DNA of 10,378 nt from Bryobacterales bacterium (GTDB taxonomy: Bacteria > Acidobacteriota > Terriglobia > Bryobacterales > Bryobacteraceae): NCBI GenBank assembly GCA_003132865.1, contig PKYZ01000338.1:1-10378 (forward strand), read 5' to 3'. This document shows, one piece after another, positions 1 to 5,051 of the stretch (within the stretch, counting starts at the first letter, position 1; every line of letters starts with the position of its first letter). The translations under genes were made by a program, and so were the position numbers. Under the pieces are notes generated by a model. It saw nothing but the letters and a program-made list of their open reading frames with translations, had not been told where the DNA came from and did no database searches.

Positions 1-1
1 T

Positions 2-1054
2 TTCGTGAACAACGCCATCTACAGCATGACCGGCGGGCAGGTGGCGCCGACGACGCTGCTGGGGCAGAGGAGTACTACGACCCCGAACGGGCGCAGCGCG
101 GCGAACGAGGGGTATCCGCTGCACGTGAGCGAGTTGCTGGCGACGCTGGAGGCTCCTGTCTATATCGAACGCGTGGGACTGGGAGACAACCGGCAGGTGG
201 CGCAGGCGCAGCACGCGGTGCGGCGGGCAGTGGAGAATCAGGTGCGCGGGCTGGGCTTTTCGCTGGTGGAGGTGCTGTCGCCGTGCCCGACGATCTGGAA
301 GATGTCGCCAGTGGAGGCGCAGCACTGGGTTCGCGAGGTGATGGAGAAAACCTTTCCGCTCGGGGCCTTTCGCGATCGCACGAAAGATGCACCGGCGAAG
401 GCAGCGCCCCCTGCGGCGCCTGCGCTCGAGGACATTTCACGGATTCTCGGCGTCGCTGACGAGGGTGCGGTCGAAGAAATCGATGCGGAGGCCAAAGGTG
501 CAGTCGATCTTCAGGTCCGCGTGGCCGGCTTCGGCGGACAGGGGGTCCTGTTGCTGGGCGAAGTGCTGGCCGAAGCGGGACTCGATGCAGGTTTAGAAGT
601 TTCGTGGCTGCCCTCTTACGGGCCGGAGATGCGCTCGGGCACTTCCAACTGTCACGTGCGCCTTTCCAGCCGGCCCATCGATTCGCCGCTGGTGTCGGTT
701 CCCAATGTGCTGCTGGCGCTCAATGAGCCTTCGCTACGCAAGTTCATCGGCACGGTCCAGCCGGGTGGTTGGGTAATCTATAACGGGACGGCACTGCCGG
801 ACGACTGCGCGCGCGCCGACGTCCGCACTGTCGTACTGCCGTTCACGCGGCTGGGCGACGAGTTGGGCGCGGCCAAAGCCGCCAACATCCTGATGCTGGG
901 CGCGCTGCTGGAAGCCACCGGCATGCTCTCCGAGGAACAGGCCACCGCGGCGTTGCATAAGCTTGTCAAGAGCCCGCGCTGGATGCAAATCGACCTGGCT
1001 GCCATGGCGCGGGGGCGCGAGGAAGCCAGAAAGGAAATCCACCATGAAAACTGA
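2..1054 (+). CDS. 2-oxoacid:ferredoxin oxidoreductase, fused beta (C-terminal part) and gamma subunits; 5' end outside window
   Basis: The enzyme oxidatively decarboxylates a 2-oxoacid to acyl-CoA, passing electrons to ferredoxin in the cytoplasm. The reading frame is open from base 2, so the N-terminal TPP-binding part lies to the left. Counting from the GTG at base 5, residues 2-17 (NNAIYSMTGGQVAPTT) are the conserved end of the beta-subunit TPP region, and residues to about 125 finish the beta domain (SPCPTIWKM). A proline/alanine-rich linker follows (130-165). Residues 168-345 are a gamma domain with the GFGGQG motif (175-180) and SYGPEMRSGTSNC (204-216). Beta and gamma are separate proteins in many organisms, so this is a fusion. 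The 3' end overlaps ilvE by 11 bp, which favours a branched-chain 2-oxoacid substrate (VOR-type) over 2-oxoglutarate (KOR-type), but the sequence alone does not decide it. Confidence 0.9.
   Translation, partial: FVNNAIYSMTGGQVAPTTLLGQRSTTTPNGRSAANEGYPLHVSELLATLEAPVYIERVGLGDNRQVAQAQHAVRRAVENQVRGLGFSLVEVLSPCPTIWKMSPVEAQHWVREVMEKTFPLGAFRDRTKDAPAKAAPPAAPALEDISRILGVADEGAVEEIDAEAKGAVDLQVRVAGFGGQGVLLLGEVLAEAGLDAGLEVSWLPSYGPEMRSGTSNCHVRLSSRPIDSPLVSVPNVLLALNEPSLRKFIGTVQPGGWVIYNGTALPDDCARADVRTVVLPFTRLGDELGAAKAANILMLGALLEATGMLSEEQATAALHKLVKSPRWMQIDLAAMARGREEARKEIHHEN
1031..1035 (+). promoter_or_regulatory. Ribosome binding site for ilvE
   Basis: AAGGA lies 8 nt before the ATG at 1044, inside the end of the upstream gene. 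It decides the ilvE start: the same frame is open back to 963, but no comparable site precedes that earlier GTG, and residues before the ATG do not resemble aminotransferases. Confidence 0.7.
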
Positions 1055-2048
1055 AGATCATTCCGACGTCATCGTTTACTTCGACAATCAATATGTGCCG
1101 CTGCACGATGCGAAAGTCAGCATCCTGACGCACGCGCTGCATTACGGCACCGGCGTGTTCGACGGCATTCGCGGCTATTGGGACGAGCGCCAGGAACAGC
1201 TCTTCCTGCTGCGTCCCATGGAGCACTTCCGCCGCTGGAAGGCGAATTCCGGCATTTTGCGCATCGGCATCGCGCCGGACGCTTCCGAGCTATGTGGCAT
1301 CGCGGTGGAGTTGATCCGCCGCAACCGTTTCCACTCGCATGTGTATGTGCGCCCGCTGGCCTATAAGTCCGCCGAGCGCATCGGCGTGAATCCCGACGAC
1401 CGCGACGCGTTCTCCGTCATCGTGGTGCCGTTCGGCGATTACCTGGACAGCAAGCATGGGCTGCATGCCGGCGTGGTTTCCTGGCGGCGCATCGAGGACA
1501 ACGCTATTCCCGGCCGCGCCAAGATCTGTGGGTCGTATGTGAATAGCGCGCTGGCGGGCGACGAAGCGCGGCGCAATGGCTTCGACGAAGCTATCTTCCT
1601 GACTGAGGCGGGCCATGTGGCCGAAGGCGCAACCTGCAACATCTTCCTGGTGCGCGCCGGCAAGCTGGTGACGCCTCCCGGGAGCGAGAACATCCTGGAA
1701 GGTATCACGCGGAATTGCGTGATGGAACTGGCGCGCAACGAGCTGCATCTGGAAGTGGTGGAGCGCCCGGTGGACCGCAGCGAACTCTATTTGGCCGACG
1801 AGATCTTCTTCACCGGCACGGCCGTGGAGGTGGCGCCGGTGACTCAGGTGGACCATCGCGCGGTAGGTTCCGGCGCCATTGGTCCGGTGGCCGCAGAGTT
1901 GCGATTCCTGTACCTGGAGGCCACCCGCAGCCACCTGGCAAACTATCGCCACTGGCTGCTGCCGGCCTACGAGCCTGCGCATGTGGAATCCGCCGAACCG
2001 GAGCCGGTGCTGGCGGGCGCGGGCGACGGCGACTTGTGGGGCGTGTGA
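1044..2048 (+). CDS. ilvE: Branched-chain amino acid aminotransferase (PLP fold type IV)
   Basis: This 334-residue cytosolic enzyme interconverts Leu, Ile and Val with their 2-oxoacids using 2-oxoglutarate/glutamate and PLP. Visible motifs are the N-terminal FDNQYVPLHDAKVSILTHAL and YGTGVFDGIRGY (34-45), the probable PLP lysine K160 in GRAKICGSYVNS, E194 in AEGATCNIF, the phosphate-binding LEGITRN (218-224) and FFTGTAVEVAPV (255-266). Length is slightly above the usual ~305-310 because of a C-terminal tail (about 305-334) ending AGAGDGDLWGV. The start overlaps the upstream oxidoreductase by 11 bp, indicating one operon and translational coupling. Pairing with a 2-oxoacid:ferredoxin oxidoreductase suggests a branched-chain amino acid degradation or synthesis route through acyl-CoA. 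The 3' end of this gene is repeated, partly inverted, at 4261-4452. A D-amino acid or aminodeoxychorismate lyase relative is less likely given the motifs. Confidence 0.92.
   Translation: MKTEDHSDVIVYFDNQYVPLHDAKVSILTHALHYGTGVFDGIRGYWDERQEQLFLLRPMEHFRRWKANSGILRIGIAPDASELCGIAVELIRRNRFHSHVYVRPLAYKSAERIGVNPDDRDAFSVIVVPFGDYLDSKHGLHAGVVSWRRIEDNAIPGRAKICGSYVNSALAGDEARRNGFDEAIFLTEAGHVAEGATCNIFLVRAGKLVTPPGSENILEGITRNCVMELARNELHLEVVERPVDRSELYLADEIFFTGTAVEVAPVTQVDHRAVGSGAIGPVAAELRFLYLEATRSHLANYRHWLLPAYEPAHVESAEPEPVLAGAGDGDLWGV
2011..2048 (+). repeat. Direct repeat, left copy (last 38 bp of ilvE)
   Basis: The last 38 bp of ilvE, including the stop codon, recur in the same orientation at 4415-4452 with 36 of 38 bases identical by eye. 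The two differences are C to T at 2018 and TGA to TAA in the stop. The copies bracket a region filled almost entirely with broken accessory genes. Confidence 0.85.
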
Positions 2049-2098
2049 CAGCGTAGATTTCGCCCAAGATAATCACTCCCGCCATCGGCTCCATCGGG

Positions 2099-2117
2099 TA
2101 TTACAAGAGTTGTTATA
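2099..2117 (+). promoter_or_regulatory. Inverted repeat, probable operator of the XRE regulator
   Basis: TATTACAAGAGTTGTTATA is a near-perfect dyad: the half-sites match in 7 of 8 positions around a GAG centre. It overlaps the -10 hexamer and ends 8 bases before the start codon. This is the usual place for autorepression by XRE-type antitoxins, so it is inferred to be the operator of the adjacent gene. Confidence 0.5.
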
Positions 2118-2119
2118 AT
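2114..2119 (+). promoter_or_regulatory. -10 box (TATAAT), leaderless-type promoter
   Basis: A consensus TATAAT is followed by six bases and then the GTG start at 2126. Transcription would begin at or next to the start codon, leaving no room for a Shine-Dalgarno site. No -35 resembling TTGACA is present at 16-18 nt spacing. Confidence 0.55.
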
Positions 2120-2125
2120 GGATCC

Positions 2126-2816
2126 GTGGCGACCTTCACGCCGGACCAATTACGATTGGCGAGAGAGACCGTTGGCTTCACGCAACAACAAGCCGCCGGG
2201 CATTTTGGTGTTTCGCAGGCCTACGTTGCATTGATGGAAACCGGCCGCCGCCGCGTCACTGAGAAAATCGGATTGAAGATGATGGATCTGTACCACTTGG
2301 GTCCGACTATCGCCTCTGCGCGTTGACGATCTTGAATCCTGGGACTCCGCATACCTGGCCAAGGCTCTCGCTAACCTTGGGTACCCTGGCTTCCGGCATC
2401 TTTTGGGCGGCCCCCGCGACAATCCCGCGGTCGTCCTACTGGCGGCGGTTTCCCGCCGCGACGTCGAGGTCCGCGTAGTGGAAGGTCTCCCCTGGCTCGT
2501 GGTGGAATACCACGATCTTGACTGGGAGTGGCTGATGCGAGAGGCCAAGGTTCGTGACGCTCAGAACCGGCTCGGCTTTATTGTGACGTTGGGCCGGCGG
2601 ATCGCCGGGAAACGGTGCTGCGATGCGGCGCAAAGCAAGCTGCGCGAAGTTGAAGAACGGCTCGACCAGGCCCGCCTCGCACGTGAAGACAGTCTTTGCC
2701 AGGGCTCCCTTTCAGAAGCGGAACGCGGTTGGCTGCGCCGGGCGCGGCTGGCCGATGCCCGGCACTGGAATCTTCTGACGGACCTCGACGCGGAGCACCT
2801 GCCTTATGCGGCGTGA
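2126..2816 (+). pseudogene. XRE-family HTH regulator, interrupted by a frameshift
   Basis: Residues 1-61 from the GTG at 2126 carry an XRE/Cro-type helix-turn-helix (about residues 8-55, with LARETVGFTQQQAAGHFGVS and YVALMETGRRR). That frame stops at 2324-2326. A second frame, open from 2283, continues the protein from about 2310 to the TGA at 2814-2816: SPLRVDDLESWDS, LGYPGFRHLLGGPRDNPA, LPWLVVEYHDLDWEWL, then NRLGFIVTLGRRIA and a helical tail. This resembles the C-terminal part of a class of ~230-residue XRE regulators. Removing one base near 2309 would join the halves into about 229 residues. The second half has no convincing start of its own. It overlaps the nucleotidyltransferase pseudogene by 11 bp, so the two were probably an antitoxin-toxin-like operon. 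A sequencing error is the main alternative to true decay. Confidence 0.7.
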
Positions 2817-3346
2817 CCGGCCGCCGGAGCCCTGGCACTCATTCTTTCGCGATATCGACAAGACCTTCGATCAACCTGTCGCTCTCCAGTGCATCGGCGG
2901 GTTTGCCATTGCGATGTTGTATGGTTAACCGCGACCGACCGTGGATGTTGACTTCCTGTCCGTGGTTCCGGCCGGCGAAATCGGAAGGCTCGATGCGCTG
3001 GCAGGAATGGGATCGGCGCTCGACAGGAAGCACGGCGTGTACGTGCAGCATGTGGGTATTGTCACCGTCCCGGAGAACTATGAGGACCGGTTGATTCCGA
3101 TCTTCCCGGCTGCCTATCGCAGAGTGCACCTCGCAGGCCTTGAGGCCCACGATCTGGCTCTTTCGAAGCTGGAAAGAAACTCAGGGCGCGATCGCGAGGA
3201 TGTGAAGTTCCTGGCCCGCGCCGTCCCGAATCGACCTCACGACTCTGGAAGACCGGTACTTATCGGAGCTTCGGCCGTATCTCGCCGCTGCCGATCGGCA
3301 TGATCTTACGATGCGGCTCTGGATAGAGATGCTGCGGCCACTGTGA
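2806..3346 (+). pseudogene. Nucleotidyltransferase (DUF6036/AbiEii-like), broken by a stop codon and a frameshift
   Basis: Reading from ATG 2806, residues 1-40 (MRRDRPPEPWHSFF..., CIGGFAIAMLYG) lead to an in-frame TAA at 2926-2928, where TTA (Leu) would restore the frame. The same frame resumes with PRPTVDVDFLSVVP, giving the GG...TxDxD signature of minimal nucleotidyltransferases: GG at 31-32 and D47/D49. It continues through VPENYEDRLIPIFP, LEAHDLALSKLERN and RDREDVKFLARAVP. Near 3227-3229 one extra base shifts the frame, and the natural C-terminus (IDLTTLEDRYLSELRPYL ... LWIEMLRPL) is read to TGA 3344-3346. The restored product would be about 179 residues. Relatives are often encoded beside HTH proteins and are treated as toxin or abortive-infection-type nucleotidyltransferases. 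That role here is inference, and the present gene cannot make a full enzyme. Confidence 0.7.
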
Positions 3347-3487
3347 TCCGTCGCCGCGGCTATACTGGATGCGATGACTATCCTTCGCACAGGAAACCCT
3401 CCAGCTCCGCACTAGTCAGGGTTAGGAGCCTGGCTATGCGTGAGCAGAACTTTTCATCATTCGAGGAGATATCGAGAACGGCAAAGC
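3347..3487. other. Intergenic stretch without a recognisable gene
   Basis: About 140 bp separate the nucleotidyltransferase relic from the next ORF. A TATACT hexamer at 3361-3366 lies 7 nt before an ATG (3374), the same geometry as the other leaderless promoters here, but that ATG opens only 13 codons. Frames further on look like possible shifted remains of a small protein (for example EQNFSSFEEI), which I cannot assign. Confidence 0.3.
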
Positions 3488-3658
3488 ATGAAGAAGGAGA
3501 TGCCGTGGTGGAAGATCGGCGGCGGTCCTCCCCATTGGCTGAAGCAGAAGTGGGCCGGAGAAATCCGTTGCTATCACAAGGAGGAAATGCTGCGGGGCCC
3601 GGATGATCCGTTCCTGAGCGATCCTCGCCGGATCACAGATTTATGGGATTGGTATTGA
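3488..3658 (+). CDS. Hypothetical small tryptophan-rich protein (56 residues)
   Basis: I do not recognise this ORF. From ATG 3488 it encodes a 56-residue soluble-looking peptide with six tryptophans, beginning MKKEMPWWKIGGGPPHW and ending DPRRITDLWDWY. Codon choice is mixed but compatible with the coding genes nearby. No clear Shine-Dalgarno site precedes the ATG; the frame is open upstream to 3440, but those residues look random. It lies between two sets of broken genes and may itself be the remaining end of a longer gene. It overlaps no good competing ORF on the other strand. Confidence 0.3.
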   Translation: MKKEMPWWKIGGGPPHWLKQKWAGEIRCYHKEEMLRGPDDPFLSDPRRITDLWDWY

Positions 3659-3711
3659 TAAGGGACAACCGGGCAGCCTAACGCCTTTTGGCGCGAGGAG
3701 CCTGGTTCAGC

Positions 3712-3780
3712 AGATTTCCGGCGCAACAAGCCGCTGGCGATTTTGCGTTTTAGATTTTCATCGGCAAGGAACGAAATCAC
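3712..3780 (-). pseudogene. Truncated PIN-like toxin (DUF5615-type), N-terminal fragment only
   Basis: On the minus strand from GTG 3780, the first ~23 codons read VISFLADENLKRKIASGLLR and onward. This matches the start of DUF5615 PIN-like proteins, where the first acidic residue of the active site sits in a FLADEN motif. After about codon 23 the similarity ends; the frame runs on to 3574 without family features, so most of the nuclease is missing. Its start codon overlaps the stop of the upstream DUF433 gene by 4 bp (GTGA), the common arrangement for DUF433-DUF5615 pairs. The call rests on a short segment plus that context. Confidence 0.5.
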
Positions 3781-4110
3781 GCCGGCTGCGTCTTCCGCGC
3801 TAGAAGCCAGCGCCGGATTTCGGACAGCGGAGCACGAAGCTTTATCTCGTCGACAACATGGGCTTCGCGCTCGCGCACGGTATCGAGATAGGCATCGATC
3901 TCATCGCGGCGACCGAGATAGAACGCGATCACGGCGTATACGTCGGCCAAACCTACGGAAGGGTATTCCTGGTAGATCTCTCCGGAGTGGCGCCTTCCAG
4001 GAAAGCCGCGATCAACGTGAGGAGTGTGACATGACACGAGTATCGGCTACCCGGCAGACACCATGTGCATCAAAGCGAAGCGGCGGCGAAATGGCTCTGA
4101 TATCGATGAC
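3777..4110 (-). pseudogene. DUF433-family antitoxin-like protein, with two frameshifts and a lost start codon
   Basis: Three minus-strand frames join into one DUF433 protein. From about 4110 the frame reads ISPPLRFDAHGVCRVADTRV, where the family usually has G-T-R. After a shift near 4030-4045 it reads LLTLIAAFLEGATPE. After a one-base loss near 3978-3982 it reads EIYQEYPSVGLADVYAVIAF and YLGRRDEIDAYLDTVRE, ending at TGA 3777-3779. DUF433 proteins carry a winged-helix-like domain and commonly precede PIN-like toxins; here the truncated DUF5615 gene follows with a 4-bp overlap. The expected start is GTC at 4110-4108, six bases after a TATAAT box, which suggests the original ATG or GTG was lost. 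An in-frame ATG-like start serves only the last ~86 codons (from 4037). Confidence 0.62.
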
Positions 4111-4116
4111 GCCCCG

Positions 4117-4122
4117 ATTATA
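4117..4122 (-). promoter_or_regulatory. -10 box (TATAAT) of the DUF433 relic
   Basis: On the minus strand TATAAT is followed by six bases and then GTC at the expected first codon of the DUF433 relic. The spacing is the same as for the XRE gene at 2114-2126. No clear -35 is visible. Confidence 0.4.
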
Positions 4123-4238
4123 CCAAAGCGGGCGAGGGCGACTCCTGCCCCGAATTGGGCGTGTGGAGGCGGAAACGAGACAATGGCGGTCGGGTCAGAT
4201 CAGCTAGATGAACAGGCCGGGGGTGACCTTGGATAGCT

Positions 4239-4257
4239 AGGCGAAGCGTCTTCGCCT
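4239..4257. repeat. Perfect short hairpin beside the rearranged ilvE fragment
   Basis: AGGCGAAG and CTTCGCCT form an 8-bp perfect stem around CGT. It sits 3 bp outside the start of the ilvE-like sequence (4261). There is no T-run on either side, so a Rho-independent terminator is unlikely. It might mark the rearrangement junction. Confidence 0.5.
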
Positions 4258-4260
4258 GCT

Positions 4261-4412
4261 CATCGCGCGGTGGCAGCACCGGCTCCGCGGATTCCACATG
4301 CGCGACCCCGTAGGCCAGCAGCAGCCTGTGGCGATAGTTTGCGAAGTGGCCACGGGTTCCCTCCAGATACAGGGAGCGAAGCTCGGCGGCCACCGGACCG
4401 ATGGTGCCCGAA
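4261..4412 (-). pseudogene. ilvE 3'-end fragment with an inverted internal segment
   Basis: Bases 4261-4271 match ilvE 1854-1864 in direct orientation. Then 4271-4412 match ilvE about 1868-2012 as the reverse complement, and 4415-4452 match the final 38 bp in direct orientation again. By eye the inverted part has about 21 mismatches in 139 aligned bases plus a 6-bp deletion, roughly 85% identity. On the minus strand it still reads VAAELRSLYLEGTRGHFANY, then AYGVAHVESAEPVL, against ilvE VAAELRFLYLEATRSHLANY. It is a non-functional remnant of a second ilvE allele or paralogue, not a recent copy, because the divergence is substantial. Short GGTTC/GAACC inverted repeats near both ends of the segment in ilvE could have driven the inversion. 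Confidence 0.8.
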
Positions 4413-4414
4413 CT

Positions 4415-4452
4415 TGGCGGGTGCGGGCGACGGCGACTTGTGGGGCGTGTAA
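4415..4452 (+). repeat. Direct repeat, right copy (ilvE terminal 38 bp)
   Basis: This is the counterpart of 2011-2048, 36 of 38 bases identical, ending in TAA instead of TGA. It ends 2 bp before the TATACT promoter hexamer of the next gene. It marks the right edge of the decayed island. Confidence 0.85.
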
Positions 4453-4454
4453 GG

Positions 4455-4460
4455 TATACT
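4455..4460 (+). promoter_or_regulatory. -10-like box (TATACT)
   Basis: TATACT ends 10 bases before the ATG at 4471, so a transcript would have a leader of only a few bases. No Shine-Dalgarno site is placed usefully (AAGG at 4451-4454 is about 16 nt from the ATG). Confidence 0.4.
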
Positions 4461-4470
4461 CATAGCAGAT

Positions 4471-4695
4471 ATGGACAACGTCCAGCTATACCTGGCGATC
4501 GGGGTGCCCATCGTCTTTAACGGCATCATGTTTACTGTATTGGCCGTTACGAGCACCTCCCGCATGGCCGCGCTCGAAGCGCGGATGGCGGCACTGGAGA
4601 ACACGATGACCACGCGTTTCGATCTCATCATGGGACGGCTGATGGATCTCGATATGCGCCTCACCCGCCTGGAAGAACGTAGTCACCGGTCGTAG
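4471..4695 (+). CDS. Small membrane-anchored coiled-coil protein (74 residues)
   Basis: Residues 5-28 (QLYLAIGVPIVFNGIMFTVL) form one transmembrane helix. Residues 31-72 are a heptad-like coiled coil, with ARMAALE, MTTRFDLIMGRLMDLDMRL and TRLEERS. Short proteins of this form (MDN.QLYLAIG..., then a coiled coil ending RLEE) are frequent in Acidobacteria genomes as I know them, but no function is established. The protein would be inserted in the inner membrane with the coiled coil on one side and could oligomerise. It stands alone behind a promoter-like hexamer directly abutting the ilvE-tail repeat, so the repeat may have been the original upstream neighbour. It is intact, unlike the genes to its left. 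Confidence 0.7.
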   Translation: MDNVQLYLAIGVPIVFNGIMFTVLAVTSTSRMAALEARMAALENTMTTRFDLIMGRLMDLDMRLTRLEERSHRS

Positions 4696-4716
4696 CTATA
4701 TTCGCGGACGTCCTCT

Positions 4717-5029
4717 CTAAGCTGGATCAATCGGGAGCCTTGTGGAGGACACGACACGAATATTGCCGTCGAACAAGTCCTTGATGCAGGCCGCAACTGC
4801 GCCGGAGAACTCATCCATTAGGGCGAGACCATCGGTATCGAAGTCGTTCTCACCTTGAAGGATCAGGGATTTGTCCGTCCCATGTGCACCTGACGTTCTG
4901 ATGCCATGGCCGATGCCTGAACTCCTCGGTGATGTCGATTGCACCCCGTGGCCCGGCATGGAGTGGCACCCCGTCACAAGCGAGAACTATGCGGTAACGG
5001 TTCGCCGAGTTGGTCATGGCACGGTCCAT
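4717..5029 (-). pseudogene. Unassigned small protein gene with a frameshift
   Basis: From ATG 5029 on the minus strand the frame reads MDRAMTNSANRYRIVLACDG, then ITEEFRHRPWHQNVRCTWDG. One extra base near 4873 then shifts it, and the next frame continues KSLILQGENDFDTDGLALMD, EFSGAVAACIKDLFDG and NIRVVSS, stopping at 4717. Joined, this gives a coherent alpha/beta protein of about 103 residues. I cannot name the family. It lies just downstream of the CPBP protease gene on the same strand and has its own TATAGT hexamer 7 nt before the ATG. The two frames could be separate ORFs, but each alone lacks a sensible start or end. A sequencing error is possible. Confidence 0.5.
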
Positions 5030-5036
5030 ATTGAAC

Positions 5037-5042
5037 ACTATA
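5037..5042 (-). promoter_or_regulatory. -10-like box (TATAGT)
   Basis: On the minus strand TATAGT is followed by seven bases and then ATG 5029, again a leaderless-type arrangement. It lies 10 bp past the stop codon of the CPBP gene. Confidence 0.4.
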
Positions 5043-5051
5043 TAAGCAATC

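Noticed and set aside
1290..1982. Long minus-strand ORF (230 codons) opposite ilvE
   Set aside because: It is antisense to a clearly conserved enzyme; its composition is histidine- and arginine-rich with no domain, as expected from the complement of a GC-rich gene.
2049..2098. tRNA or small RNA after ilvE as an integration target
   Set aside because: No cloverleaf or CCA-type end is visible; only the ilvE 3' end itself is repeated.
2297..2326. Programmed ribosomal frameshift in the XRE gene
   Set aside because: I see no slippery heptamer and no stimulatory structure, and the partner gene is broken too, so simple mutation is more likely.
4239..4257. Rho-independent terminator
   Set aside because: A good stem, but no T-run follows on either strand.
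4118..4393. Minus-strand 91-codon ORF as a real protein
   Set aside because: Its first half is the inverted ilvE fragment, and the rest reads through the junction and hairpin; it is a relic, not a gene.
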